Of a DNA stretch of 64,000 nucleotides, positions 10,086 through 22,048 are shown in pieces. The translations under genes and the position numbers were made by a program. The stretch lies in assembly GCF_008107625.1 (NCBI RefSeq), contig NZ_SDKK01000015.1:1-64000 (forward strand), in the 5' to 3' direction. Source of the stretch: Zoogloea oleivorans (GTDB lineage Bacteria; Pseudomonadota; Gammaproteobacteria; Burkholderiales; Rhodocyclaceae). The notes under the pieces are model-generated. The model was not told the origin of the DNA. It ran no database searches and worked only from the letters and a program-made list of their open reading frames with translations. Every line of letters begins with the position of its first letter. Positions within the stretch are counted from its first letter, which is position 1.

Positions 10086-10976
10086 ATGGACCTGAAACAA
10101 CTCGAATACTTTGTGCGCGTGGCCGAGCTGGGCAGCTTCACGCGTGCCTCCATCGTCCTCGATATCGCCCAACCGGCCCTGAGCCGCCAGATCCGTCTGC
10201 TGGAGGTGGAGCTGCGCCAGAACATGTTGATCCGCAACGGGCGCGGCGTGACCCTGACCGAAGCCGGCAAGGTTCTGCTCGAACACAGCCGCGGCATCCT
10301 GCACCAGGTGGAACGGGCGCGGGAAGAACTCGGCCGGGTGCGCGGCGCCCTCAGCGGGCGGGTCGCCGTCGGCCTGCCGCCGAGCCTCGCCAAGCTGCTC
10401 ACCGTGCCGCTGACGCGGGCCTTCCGCGAGCGCCTGCCGGAGGCCAGCCTGTGCATTCGCGAAGGCCTGTCGGTGACCATGCAGGAATCCCTCGTCTCCG
10501 GCCGCCTCGACATCGCCCTGATCTACAACGCCACGTCCTCCCCCGACATCGAGGCCCACCACCTGCTCGACGAAGAACTCTTCCTCGTCCGCCAGAACCG
10601 CGGTCAGCCGCCCCGCCCGGTCACCCTCGACGAACTGGCCGCCACGCCGCTGATCATTCCCAGCCGCCCCCACTCGATCCGCATGCTGGTCGAAAGCACC
10701 CTCGCCAGCGCCGGCCTGCGCCCGAAGATCGTCCTCGAGATCGACGGCGTCGCCGCCATCCTCGACCTGGTGGCCGACGGGGCCGGCAGTGCGGTACTGT
10801 CGAAAAACGCCGTACTCACCTCCGGCAAGACCGCCGAACTCCTCGCCCACCCGGTCACCCCGCCCCTGTGCAGCCGGCTCTTCCTGGCGGTCAGCGCACA
10901 GCGGCCGACCACCCTGACCCAGCAGGCGATGATGGCCCTGATCCAGGAACTGGTGCGCACGCCCCCATCGCACTGA
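10086..10976 (+). CDS. LysR-family regulator of the protocatechuate genes
   Basis: This 296-residue LysR-type regulator has an N-terminal winged helix (MDLKQLEYFVRVAELGSFTRAS, with recognition region IAQPALSRQIRLLEVEL) followed by a periplasmic-binding-protein-like effector domain from about residue 90. It is divergent from galD and the lig operon, the classic LysR arrangement. Two near-identical upstream segments (8741-8797 and 9936-9992) are its most likely targets, and pathway intermediates are the likely inducers; both statements are inference. The start has an AGAAGG ribosome binding site immediately after REP copy 5. Confidence 0.9.
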   Translation: MDLKQLEYFVRVAELGSFTRASIVLDIAQPALSRQIRLLEVELRQNMLIRNGRGVTLTEAGKVLLEHSRGILHQVERAREELGRVRGALSGRVAVGLPPSLAKLLTVPLTRAFRERLPEASLCIREGLSVTMQESLVSGRLDIALIYNATSSPDIEAHHLLDEELFLVRQNRGQPPRPVTLDELAATPLIIPSRPHSIRMLVESTLASAGLRPKIVLEIDGVAAILDLVADGAGSAVLSKNAVLTSGKTAELLAHPVTPPLCSRLFLAVSAQRPTTLTQQAMMALIQELVRTPPSH

Positions 10977-11031
10977 ACCTTCCGCCTCCGCCAGCGGTCT
11001 TCCTGTTGCCACTTAATCCAGCACGCCCACG

Positions 11032-12033
11032 ATGCCCGCCCTCCCGCAGATCGCCCTGTCCATGCTCGACCTCGTCGCCGTCCGTGAAGGCGGCACGGTG
11101 GCCGAAGCCCTCGCCATTTCGCTGCGCACGGCGCAGCACGTCGAAGCCCTCGGTTTCACCCGCTACTGGCTGGCCGAGCATCACAACATGCCGGGCATCG
11201 CCAGTTCGGCCACCGCGGTGCTGGTCGGCCACATTGCCGGCGGCACGCGGACGATCCGCGTCGGCTCGGGCGGCGTGATGCTGCCCAACCATGCGCCGCT
11301 GGTGGTTGCCGAAGCCTTCGGCACGCTGGCCGAGCTTTACCCGGGGCGCATCGACCTGGGTCTTGGCCGGGCGCCCGGCACCGACGGCCTGACCATGCGC
11401 GCCCTGCGCCGCGACCGCATCGAGCGGGAAGACGACTTCCCCCACGACGTGGCCGAGCTGCAGCACTTGCTGGGCCCCGCCGAGCCCGGCCAGCGCCTGG
11501 TCGCCATGCCCGGCGCCGGCACCCGGGTGCCGATCTGGCTGCTCGGCTCCAGCCTGTTCTCGGCCCGGTTGGCGGCCGAACGGGGTCTGCCCTACGCCTT
11601 CGCCTCGCACTTCGCGCCGCGCCTGCTGCTGCAGGCTCTTGAGGTGTATCGCAGCCACTTCCGCCCATCGGAAACCCTCGCCAAACCCTACGTGATCGTC
11701 GGCGTGCCGCTGATCGCCGCCCCCACCGACGAAGAGGCCGAGTTTCTGGCCAGCAGCACCCACCGCCGCGTGCTCGGCATCTTGCGCGGCGACCGGCGCT
11801 GCCTGCAGGCACCGGAAGAAAATTTCATGGCCGGGCTGCATCCGGAAGAACGTGCCGCCATCGGCGACTTCCTTGGCGCAGCCGTCATCGGCGGGCCGGA
11901 TACCGTGAAAGACGGCCTGAATCGCCTCGCCGAGGCAACGGCAGCCGACGAATTCATGCTCGTCTGCGACATCTTCGACCCCGCTCTGCGCCTGCGCTCG
12001 CTGGACATCGCCGCAGCCGCCTGCCGCGGGTAA
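11032..12033 (+). CDS. Luciferase-like (LLM) flavin-dependent oxidoreductase
   Basis: This 333-residue protein belongs to the MsnO8/YhbW group of bacterial-luciferase-like enzymes. It starts with a beta strand SMLDLV and contains [75 protein letters not shown], and [23 protein letters not shown], all hallmark blocks. The substrate is unknown. It is co-directional with lysR after 55 bp but ends at REP copy 6, so a role in aromatic degradation is possible but not shown. Confidence 0.85.
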   Translation: MPALPQIALSMLDLVAVREGGTVAEALAISLRTAQHVEALGFTRYWLAEHHNMPGIASSATAVLVGHIAGGTRTIRVGSGGVMLPNHAPLVVAEAFGTLAELYPGRIDLGLGRAPGTDGLTMRALRRDRIEREDDFPHDVAELQHLLGPAEPGQRLVAMPGAGTRVPIWLLGSSLFSARLAAERGLPYAFASHFAPRLLLQALEVYRSHFRPSETLAKPYVIVGVPLIAAPTDEEAEFLASSTHRRVLGILRGDRRCLQAPEENFMAGLHPEERAAIGDFLGAAVIGGPDTVKDGLNRLAEATAADEFMLVCDIFDPALRLRSLDIAAAACRG

Positions 12034-12040
12034 GGCACCC

Positions 12041-12104
12041 GTGGGTCGGACTTCAGTCCGACACGGACGCTGAGCCCGCGCTGTCGGACTGAAGTCCGAC
12101 CCAC
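12041..12104. repeat. REP/BIME-like palindromic repeat, copy 6
   Basis: Paired inverted arms with consensus cores around a 20-bp spacer, immediately after the stop of the LLM oxidoreductase and before pepD. It is the last well-preserved copy in the window. Confidence 0.85.
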
Positions 12105-12150
12105 GGGGTGCATCGGCTAAAATAGGCAGCTCACTGCCGCCCAGCCAAGC

Positions 12151-13623
12151 ATGAACACCACCTCCTACTCTGTCTTCGCCAGCCTGACGCCCGCCGCTGT
12201 GTGGGCCCATTTCGCCACCCTGTGCCGCATCCCGCGCCCGTCGAAGGCCGAAGATACCCTCCGCGATCACCTGCTTGACCGGGCCCTGAGCCGCGGCCTG
12301 GACGCCACGGTGGATGGCGCCGGCAACCTGATCATTCGCAAGCCCGCCAGCCCCGGCCATGAATCCGCCCCCGGCGTGGTGCTGCAAGCCCACCTGGACA
12401 TGGTGTGCCAGGCCAACGCCGACACGCCCCACGATTTCACCCGCGACCCGATTCGCCCGGTACTGCAGGGCGGCTGGCTGGTGGCCGAGGGCACCACACT
12501 GGGCGCCGACAACGGCATCGGCGTGGCCCTGATCCTGGCTGCATTGGAAGATCCGGAGCTCGTCCACGGCCCGCTCGAAGCCCTGCTCACTGTCGATGAA
12601 GAAGCCGGCATGGGCGGCGCCCAGGGCCTGGCGCCGGGCGTGCTGAACAGCCGCCTGATGCTCAACCTGGATACCGAAGACTGGGGCGAGTTTTACCTGG
12701 GCTGCGCTGGCGGGCTGGATGTGAATGTGGAACGGGAAGGCACGCCGGAAGCCCTACCCGCAGGTTTCGAATGCTGTGAGATCAAACTGACCAGCCTGCG
12801 CGGCGGCCACTCCGGCGTGAATATCCACGAGGAGCGCGGCAACGCCATCAAGCTGCTGGTGCGTGTGCTGCGCGATCTGGAAGGCCGCTTTGCGCTGCGA
12901 CTGGCCAGCCTGAACGGCGGCACCGCCCGCAACGCCCTGCCCCGCGAAGCCCGGGCCACGATCGCCGTGCCGGCAGGCCAGACCGCGGCCCTCGCCGCCA
13001 GCCTCGCCGACTGGCAGACCCTGCTGCGCCAGGAATTGAAGGGCGTCGACGAAGGCGTGAGCCTCGCCCTCGCCCCGGCACAGGCCAACGCGGTGCTTGC
13101 CGCCGCCGATCAGTCCGTGTGGCTGGCCTCACTGCACGCCGCGCCCCACGGTGTGCGACGCTGGAGCCTGAGCGTGCCGGGTGTGGTCGAGACCTCCAAC
13201 AACCTGGGCACGGTGGCGCTCACACCGCAGGGCGGCAGCTGCAACTTCATGGTCCGCTCCCTGCGCGACAGCGGCAGCACGGCGCTGGCCGACGAGATCA
13301 TCAGCCTTTTCGCGCTGTCCGCCACCCGCGCCGAGGCTTCCGGCCATTACCCCGGGTGGACGCCCGATCCGGCCTCGCCGCTGCTGGCGCTGTGCCAGTC
13401 GGTGTTCAGCCGCGAGTTCGGCAGTGAATCGAAGGTACAGGTGATCCACGCCGGGCTGGAGTGCGGCATCATCGCTGCCAAATATCCGGGCCTCGACATC
13501 GTCTCCTTCGGCCCGACCATCCGCGGTGCCCACGCCCCGGGCGAACGGGTCGACATCGAATCGGTTGGCCAGGCCTGGCATCTGCTCAGCGCCATCCTCA
13601 CCCGCATCGCCACCCCGCCATGA
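12151..13623 (+). CDS. pepD: Aminoacyl-histidine dipeptidase (peptidase D)
   Basis: This 490-residue M20 metallopeptidase cleaves Xaa-His dipeptides in the cytoplasm. It shows the di-zinc site pieces in order: VVLQAHLDMVCQ, GADNGIGVALILA, LLTVDEEAGMGGAQGL and LNLDTEDWGE, followed by the RGGHSGVNIHEERGNAIKLL lid-domain segment and the C-terminal HAGLECGIIAAKYPGLDIVSFGPTIRGAHAPGE. The length matches E. coli PepD. The next gene overlaps its stop by four bases. Confidence 0.93.
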   Translation: MNTTSYSVFASLTPAAVWAHFATLCRIPRPSKAEDTLRDHLLDRALSRGLDATVDGAGNLIIRKPASPGHESAPGVVLQAHLDMVCQANADTPHDFTRDPIRPVLQGGWLVAEGTTLGADNGIGVALILAALEDPELVHGPLEALLTVDEEAGMGGAQGLAPGVLNSRLMLNLDTEDWGEFYLGCAGGLDVNVEREGTPEALPAGFECCEIKLTSLRGGHSGVNIHEERGNAIKLLVRVLRDLEGRFALRLASLNGGTARNALPREARATIAVPAGQTAALAASLADWQTLLRQELKGVDEGVSLALAPAQANAVLAAADQSVWLASLHAAPHGVRRWSLSVPGVVETSNNLGTVALTPQGGSCNFMVRSLRDSGSTALADEIISLFALSATRAEASGHYPGWTPDPASPLLALCQSVFSREFGSESKVQVIHAGLECGIIAAKYPGLDIVSFGPTIRGAHAPGERVDIESVGQAWHLLSAILTRIATPP

Positions 13624-13844
13624 ACCCGGAAGACCTGCAATTGCTGGTGACCTACGTGATGCCCTACGGCAAGTACAAGGGCCGCGTGATTGCCGACCTG
13701 CCGGGCAACTACCTGGCGTGGTTCGCCCGCAAGGGCTTTCCGCCGGGCAAGCTCGGCCAGTTGCTGGCGCTGATGCTCGAACTCGATCACAACGGCCTGT
13801 CGTCCCTGCTCGCCCCCCTGCGCCGAGAGGTCGCCGGACGATAG
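13620..13844 (+). CDS. DUF3820 family protein
   Basis: This 74-residue protein starts MNPEDLQLLVTYVMPYGKYKGRVIADLPGNYLAWFARKGFP, matching the DUF3820 (putative quorum-sensing-regulated virulence factor) family, whose core is MPFGKYKG with L-P-x-x-Y-L-x-W. Its ATG overlaps the pepD stop (ATGA), so the two are translationally coupled. The function is unknown; the fold resembles exonuclease accessory domains, but that is only a family remark. Confidence 0.8.
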   Translation: MNPEDLQLLVTYVMPYGKYKGRVIADLPGNYLAWFARKGFPPGKLGQLLALMLELDHNGLSSLLAPLRREVAGR

Positions 13845-13876
13845 ACGGCGGCCCGCTTCTCGCGTAGGATCGCGGC

Positions 13877-14040
13877 CGTCATTGGGGAGTAGCCGCCCTT
13901 CTTTCGAAGGGGCCTGCGTCAACATACTTGGTCTTTGGACCATGGCGCAGGCAGTCCCGTACCTGGCAAGACCTTTGACCACCTCGCCTCCGGATTTGGC
14001 CGGAGAGGCGTCGTGGTCATTCGTCCTTGTCCGGCCAAGG
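13877..14040 (+). promoter_or_regulatory. yybP-ykoY manganese riboswitch
   Basis: The leader carries the yybP-ykoY hallmarks: TTGGGGAGTAGCCG at 13882, a hairpin CCCTTCTTTCGAAGGGG, then GCGTCAACATACTTGG, and the closing GGCGCAGGC that pairs with GCCTGCG. The arrangement closely follows the E. coli alx leader as I remember it. A second strong hairpin (GCCTCCGG/CCGGAGAGGC) at about 13989-14011 may be the expression platform. This class senses Mn2+, and the next gene is of the GDT1 Mn-exporter family, which fits exactly. Confidence 0.93.
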
Positions 14041-14048
14041 GAATCAAA

Positions 14049-14624
14049 ATGGAAGCCTTCCTCGTCTCCACGGGCATCGTCGCCCTCGCCGAAATCGGCG
14101 ACAAGACGCAACTCCTCGCCTTCATCCTCGCCGCCAAGTTTCGCAAGCCGGTCCCCATCATCGTCGGGATCCTGGTCGCCACGCTGGTCAATCATGGCTT
14201 CGCAGGAGCGGTCGGCACCTGGGTCACCACACTGGTCGGCCCGGAAACCCTGCGCTGGGTGCTGGGCGTCTCCTTCATCGCCATGGCTATCTGGACGCTG
14301 ATTCCCGACAAGTTCGACGAGGAAGATGCCAAGCTGGCCCGCTTCGGGGTGTTCGGCACGACAGTCGTCGCGTTCTTCCTGGCCGAGATGGGCGACAAGA
14401 CCCAGATCGCCACCGTCGCCCTGGCCGCCCAGTACCAGGATCTGGCCGTGGTCGTGGCCGGCACCACCTTCGGCATGATGCTCGCCAACGTACCGGCGGT
14501 GATTCTCGGCGACCGTATTGCCCACCGGATGCCGGTGCGCCTGGTACATGCCGTCGCCGCCGCGATCTTTGCGATTCTCGGCCTGGCCACGCTGTTCGGC
14601 GCCGGTGCAAGCCTGGGGTTCTGA
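14049..14624 (+). CDS. GDT1/TMEM165 (UPF0016) family Mn2+ exporter
   Basis: This 191-residue, six-helix membrane protein has the two signature repeats of the family, ALAEIGDKTQLLAFILAAKF near residue 15 and FLAEMGDKTQIATVALAAQY near residue 115. These contribute the acidic cation-binding site. Bacterial members such as MneA export manganese. The yybP-ykoY riboswitch directly upstream indicates induction by Mn2+. The ATG at 14049 begins right after the leader. A CDF metal transporter follows within 28 bp, so the two probably form a Mn-efflux operon. Confidence 0.92.
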   Translation: MEAFLVSTGIVALAEIGDKTQLLAFILAAKFRKPVPIIVGILVATLVNHGFAGAVGTWVTTLVGPETLRWVLGVSFIAMAIWTLIPDKFDEEDAKLARFGVFGTTVVAFFLAEMGDKTQIATVALAAQYQDLAVVVAGTTFGMMLANVPAVILGDRIAHRMPVRLVHAVAAAIFAILGLATLFGAGASLGF

Positions 14625-14652
14625 AACGATTGAAACGGAAAGTGATTGAAAA

Positions 14653-15582
14653 ATGAGTGACCTGAGAGACTTGGCTGAACTGGACAGTGAAGGCGCCACA
14701 CCGGAGCGGGAGGCGGCAACGAAGCGCAGCACCTGGGTCAGCGTGATCGTCAATATCGTCCTGACCATCACCCAGGTCACCGCCGGCCTGCTGTCCGGCT
14801 CCCAGGGCCTGATTGCCGACGGCGTGCATTCCCTGTCCGATCTGATCGCCGACTTCGTGGTATTGCTGGCCGTGCATCACAGCAAGAAGGCACCGGACGA
14901 AAACCATCACTACGGCCATCAGCGTTACGAGAACGCCGCCTCGCTCGTTCTCGGCAGCCTCCTGCTGGCGGTAGGCGTGGGCATGGCGTGGTCGGCCGTT
15001 CACAAGTTGCAGGCGCCGGAAACGATTCCCACCGTGCATCTGATGGCCCTGTGGGTGGCCCTCGGCGCACTGATCGCCAAGGAGTTGCTGTTCCGCTACA
15101 TGCTGGCAGTGGCCGAGCGGGTGCGTTCGAGCATGCTGGTCGCCAACGCCTGGCATGCCCGCTCGGATGCGGCCTCATCGCTGGTGGTCGGCATCGGCAT
15201 CGGCGGCAACCTGCTCGGCGTCGCCCTGCTCGACCCGATTGCCGCGCTGGTGGTCGGCTGCATGGTCAGCAAGATGGGCTGGAGCTTCATGTGGGACGCC
15301 CTGCATGACCTCACCGACCGGGCCGCCAACGAAGAGCAGGTCGCCGCCATCAGCGCCGAAATCCGGGCGGTGCCCGGGGTGCTGGGCTTCCATGAACTCA
15401 AGACCCGCAAGACCGGCGACATGATCCTGGCCGACGTGCATCTTGAGATCGACGGCAGCCTGAGCGTCACCGAAGGGCACGACATTGCCGAGCGAACCCG
15501 GATCAACGTGATGACCCGACACCCCGTGCTCTATCTTCTGGTACATGTGGACCCGGTAACGCTCCCGACCACCGGAAGGTAG
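14653..15582 (+). CDS. Cation diffusion facilitator (CDF) metal exporter
   Basis: This 309-residue CDF protein has a short acidic N-terminal tail, six predicted helices and a C-terminal cytoplasmic ferredoxin-like domain. Metal-site signatures are ADGVHSLSDLIADF in helix 2 and HARSDAASSL in helix 5, with HHYGHQRYENA between. The DxxxD pair in the second site and the MamM/FieF-like order suggest Mn2+ or Fe2+ rather than Zn2+. Its position 28 bp behind a riboswitch-controlled Mn exporter supports Mn2+ efflux, which is inference. Confidence 0.87.
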   Translation: MSDLRDLAELDSEGATPEREAATKRSTWVSVIVNIVLTITQVTAGLLSGSQGLIADGVHSLSDLIADFVVLLAVHHSKKAPDENHHYGHQRYENAASLVLGSLLLAVGVGMAWSAVHKLQAPETIPTVHLMALWVALGALIAKELLFRYMLAVAERVRSSMLVANAWHARSDAASSLVVGIGIGGNLLGVALLDPIAALVVGCMVSKMGWSFMWDALHDLTDRAANEEQVAAISAEIRAVPGVLGFHELKTRKTGDMILADVHLEIDGSLSVTEGHDIAERTRINVMTRHPVLYLLVHVDPVTLPTTGR

Positions 15583-15647
15583 TGTCCGGGTCACGCGCCT
15601 GTCACGCGGCACTTGTCTAATCGAGGGCTATTTCCCGGAGATCAACC

Positions 15648-17435
15648 ATGTCGCAGAACAAGCAGCGCCGCCAGTTCATCGTCAAGACCGCCAGCGCCCT
15701 GACGGCCGTCGCCGCCGGCAGCCTCCTGACTGCCTGCGGCAGCAGCGGCAGCAGCCCTCGCGCCTCGGAATTCCGCTACGGCGTGGCCAGCGGCGACCCG
15801 CTGGCGGATCGGGTCATCCTGTGGTCTCACGCCCGCATCCCCGGCTCGACAGAAGCAGTCGGCCTGTCCTGGCAAGTGGCCAGGGATGCCGGTTTCGGCT
15901 CCATCGTCTCGTCGGGCCGTGCCACGGCCAGCCAGGACAGCGGCTTCACCGTAAAGGTGGATGCCACCGGACTGAGCGCCGGCACGCGCTATTTCTACCG
16001 TTTCATCGACGATGCCGGCGTGGTGTCGACGGTCGGCAGCACGCGCACGCTGCCCGGGAGCGAGGTCAGCACGGTCAAGTTTGCGGTGTTTTCCTGTGCG
16101 CTGTACTCGGCAGGTTATTTCCATGCCTACGACGCGGCGGCCAAATCGGACGCCGAATACGCGATCCATCTGGGCGACTACATCTACGAGTACGGCGCCG
16201 ACCCGGCCAAGTTCGGCAACGCCGACGCCGTCGCGCTCAACCGCGTCACCGCCCCCGCCAACGACATCGTCACGCTGGAAGACTATCGCACCCGCTATGC
16301 GCTGTACCGTGCCGACGCCAGCCTGCAGGCCGTGCATGCGCGGATGCCGTTCATCACCATCTGGGACGATCACGAGTTCGCTGACAACGCCTACACAAGC
16401 AGCGCCAACAACCACGACAGCGCGACCCAGGGCGACTGGACCACGCGCAAGAACATCGCCGCCCGCGTGTATCACGAGTGGCTGCCAATCCGCACCGATG
16501 CGTCCGGCAACCCGTTGAAGATCTACCGCCGCTTCGACTTCGGCAAGCTGCTCACGCTGCACATGCTCGACACCCGCATCGAGGGCCGCGACCGGCAGTA
16601 CGACAGCTACGGCGACGCCGATGGCGGCATCGCCCGCTACGTGGCCGGCCTGACGAGCGGCAGCGACGCCGGCCGCCGGATGGTCAGCGCCACCCAGCAA
16701 AACTGGCTGACCGACGGCATCGGCAATTCGACCGCCACCTGGCAGTTCCTCGGCAACCAGGACATCATGGCCCGCATGTGGCTTCCCGCCTCGGTGCTGC
16801 AGGCGCAGAACACCGCCTTTGTGAGCCCTACCGCCGACAACCAGGCCGCCGTCGGCACGGCCATCAACGATTACCTCACCGCCAAGGCCACCCGCGCCGC
16901 AGCGGGCAACGCCGCACTGACGCCGACCCAGGCGGCGCTGCTCAACCCCACCATCAACCCGGGCATTCCATACAACCTGGATGCATGGGACGGCTATCCC
17001 CTGCAGCGCGAAGCCATCCTGCAAACCGTCAAGGCACAGGGCAAGAAACTCGTCACCCTGTCGGGCGACTCGCACAACGCCTGGTTCGCCAACGTGACGA
17101 CGCTGGCCGGCGACAAGGTTGGGGTGGAGTTCGCCACGGCCTCGGTCACCGCACCCGGTTTTGAAGCGATAGGCCTCGGCGCGCTGGCCAGCGCCCTCGA
17201 CGGCAGCGCCCTCGTCCCGCAACTGGGCAACGCCGCCATCGGAGCCGGCCTGGGCCTGGTGAACGATCTGAACTATGCCGACACAATCCGGCGCGGCTAC
17301 CTGCAGGTAACGGTGACGAATGCAGAGGTCAAGGGCGAATACGTCTTCGTGGACAACGTGAAGAACAGCAGCTACTCGGCCGTTGTCGGCAAGACCGTCA
17401 CGGTCACGGCGGCGGGCGCCACAAGCTACGCCTGA
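15648..17435 (+). CDS. phoD: PhoD-family alkaline phosphatase/phosphodiesterase
   Basis: This 595-residue secreted enzyme begins with a twin-arginine signal (QRRQFIVKTASALTAVAAGSLL) that ends in a lipobox-like LTACG, so it may be a Tat-exported lipoprotein. An Ig-like N-terminal PhoD domain (FRYGVASGDPLADRVILWSHARIPG) precedes the metallophosphatase domain with AIHLGDYIYEYG, ITIWDDHEFADN and LVTLSGDSHNAWFA. It would release phosphate from mono- or diesters in the envelope. Upstream I see one CTGTCAC half at 15599 but no second well-matched half, so PhoB control is not supported. Confidence 0.9.
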   Translation: MSQNKQRRQFIVKTASALTAVAAGSLLTACGSSGSSPRASEFRYGVASGDPLADRVILWSHARIPGSTEAVGLSWQVARDAGFGSIVSSGRATASQDSGFTVKVDATGLSAGTRYFYRFIDDAGVVSTVGSTRTLPGSEVSTVKFAVFSCALYSAGYFHAYDAAAKSDAEYAIHLGDYIYEYGADPAKFGNADAVALNRVTAPANDIVTLEDYRTRYALYRADASLQAVHARMPFITIWDDHEFADNAYTSSANNHDSATQGDWTTRKNIAARVYHEWLPIRTDASGNPLKIYRRFDFGKLLTLHMLDTRIEGRDRQYDSYGDADGGIARYVAGLTSGSDAGRRMVSATQQNWLTDGIGNSTATWQFLGNQDIMARMWLPASVLQAQNTAFVSPTADNQAAVGTAINDYLTAKATRAAAGNAALTPTQAALLNPTINPGIPYNLDAWDGYPLQREAILQTVKAQGKKLVTLSGDSHNAWFANVTTLAGDKVGVEFATASVTAPGFEAIGLGALASALDGSALVPQLGNAAIGAGLGLVNDLNYADTIRRGYLQVTVTNAEVKGEYVFVDNVKNSSYSAVVGKTVTVTAAGATSYA

Positions 17436-17542
17436 TCCTGATTTGCGACGCGCGCGAGGCCTGCCAGGGACTCGCGCGACCTGCTGCCGTTTACCGCGCC
17501 TTGAGGCTATGCTGTTGCGCATAACCACCGTGCGGAACCAAC

Positions 17543-20740
<3,198 letters not shown>

Positions 20741-20757
20741 GCGCCGACCCTCACGTA

Positions 20758-20816
20758 AAAACGGCAGACTGGACCAGCCCTCGAAGAGGACCGTTCCAGC
20801 CTGCCGTTTGGCCTTT
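20758..20816. terminator. Bidirectional Rho-independent terminator
   Basis: AAACGGCAG at 20759 pairs with CTGCCGTTT at 20801, with an inner CTGGA/TCCAG pair around a 20-base loop. T-runs occur on both strands, which suits the convergent kinase and SYLF genes that end on either side. Confidence 0.8.
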
Positions 20817-20827
20817 TCAGGCGCGGA

Positions 20828-21391
20828 TCAGCGCTTGATGCGCGAGATCTTGGTGCCTTCGATACTCAGGCTGGCCATCAGGCCCTGCTGGTCGAAGATG
20901 AAGGCGTAGGCGTCGTCCTTCAGGGTCAAGGACGACAGCTTCTTGGCCATGCCTTCGTTCACCACGACAACACTCGGGCCCACCCCAAACTCCCAGCCCT
21001 TGGACTTGTCCAGGTACTTCACGGCCTTGTCGCTCATCAGGAACACGACGTAGCCGTAGGATTCGGCACCGGCCTGCCAGCCCCACGAGGCGGACACGGA
21101 ATTGTAGTAGCCGGCAAACTGCGAACCCTTGGTCAGCACGCCTTCACCGTAGCTGCCGCCAAACACCAGGCCGGCCTTGATGATCTTCGGGAAGACCAGG
21201 ATTCCCCGCGCCGTCTTGGACAGGTTTTCGGCTACCGGATTGGTCTTGTACAGCGTTTGCAGCGCCTGGGCGGCATCCTTGTTCAGGTCTTCGGCGCTGG
21301 CCGCATGGACGTTGCCACCGAGCATTCCAAGCGAAAAGGAGGCGGCAGTGACAAGCGCGAGCTTGTGGAAAGTACGACGAATATTGTTCAT
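20828..21391 (-). CDS. SYLF-domain (YSC84-like) secreted lipid-binding protein
   Basis: This 187-residue protein has a Sec signal peptide (FHKLALVTAASFSLGMLGGNVHA) and then the SYLF/Ysc84 domain. The domain includes the VFPKIIKAGLVFGGSYGEGVL block, SASWGWQAGAESYGYVVFLMSDKAVKYLDK and WEFGVGPSVVVV. The family binds phosphoinositides in eukaryotes; bacterial periplasmic members are of unknown role and often occur with envelope-stress genes. A GTGCG-type dyad at 21522-21535 lies upstream, linking it to the island regulon. Confidence 0.85.
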   Translation of the reverse strand: MNNIRRTFHKLALVTAASFSLGMLGGNVHAASAEDLNKDAAQALQTLYKTNPVAENLSKTARGILVFPKIIKAGLVFGGSYGEGVLTKGSQFAGYYNSVSASWGWQAGAESYGYVVFLMSDKAVKYLDKSKGWEFGVGPSVVVVNEGMAKKLSSLTLKDDAYAFIFDQQGLMASLSIEGTKISRIKR

Positions 21392-21493
21392 TTTTTGTCC
21401 TTTCGGTTACTCCGCAATCGTTGCCGATGGCAGAAAGCGGATTGAGCGGCGATGGGCAGTCAACAAACACCAATCTGTACGCCGCAATGCTTC

Positions 21494-21535
21494 ATGCTGC
21501 ATTCAAGTTATAGATCTTTCCGTGCGCCACCCCAC
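21494..21535 (-). promoter_or_regulatory. Regulon promoter of the SYLF gene
   Basis: On the minus strand GTGGG-GTGG-CGCAC (21535-21522) is centred 29.5 bp before CAGCAT (21499-21494). An alternative -10, TATAAC at 21512, lies closer and would not fit the spacing. The right half is perfect and the left half is degenerate. The gene starts about 96 bp after the inferred start site. Confidence 0.45.
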
Positions 21536-21572
21536 ACAACAGGCACCGCCAGGCAGACAGGCATGGTGGCGC

Positions 21573-21905
21573 TCAGCGCCGGCTCACCAGGAAACCGATG
21601 AGAAACCCGAGTACGGCAGCCCCGCCCAGAACCTGCCAGGGATTTTTATGGACATAAACCTGAGTGACATCGGCGGCATGGCGAGCCTGCTCGCCAACCC
21701 GGCTGCTCGCATCGTCAAGGCGGACCCGGGCGGCATCCAGCGAATCGAGGACGCTGCTGCGGGCCGCGGCATATCCCTTGGCCGTGGAGTTGCCGACATC
21801 GTCCATCAACGCGCTCGCCTCGCCAGCGACACCCTTCAGCTCCTTGACGAGAAAATCCTTCCCGTCCTCGGCGGCCCCCCGGATTGCATTCATTTCGTTC
21901 GTCAT
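21573..21905 (-). CDS. DUF883 (ElaB/YqjD-like) membrane-anchored protein
   Basis: This 110-residue protein has an amphipathic helical N-terminal region followed by the conserved C-terminal HKNPWQVLGGAAVLGFLIGFLVSRR membrane anchor of the DUF883 family. ElaB and YqjD tether ribosomes to the inner membrane in stationary phase; that role is known only for the E. coli homologues. It has its own regulon-type promoter at 21987-22028. A second, more distant DUF883-like gene occurs at 32112. Confidence 0.87.
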   Translation of the reverse strand: MTNEMNAIRGAAEDGKDFLVKELKGVAGEASALMDDVGNSTAKGYAAARSSVLDSLDAARVRLDDASSRVGEQARHAADVTQVYVHKNPWQVLGGAAVLGFLIGFLVSRR

Positions 21906-21986
21906 GATCTCTCCTGCTGCAAGTAAATGAGCGGATGGACTATCGCGGCGAAAACCCGTGCCGCATGCGTGCCATTGCCGAAGATC

Positions 21987-22028
21987 ATCCTGCGCCGTAG
22001 CGGCCGCCGCGTCGGTGCGCTACCGTAC
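21987..22028 (-). promoter_or_regulatory. Regulon promoter of the DUF883 gene
   Basis: The minus strand reads GTACG-GTAG-CGCAC followed by CGAC. The dyad (22028-22015) is centred exactly 29.5 bp before CAGGAT (21992-21987). It lies about 20 bp beyond the antiporter stop, between two co-directional genes, so the DUF883 gene need not rely on read-through. Confidence 0.7.
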
Positions 22029-22048
22029 CAAGAGGGTCCGCTGACGGC

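Noticed and set aside
15583-15647. Pho box upstream of phoD
   Set aside because: Only one CTGTCAC half at 15599 is good; the second repeat at the required spacing does not match.
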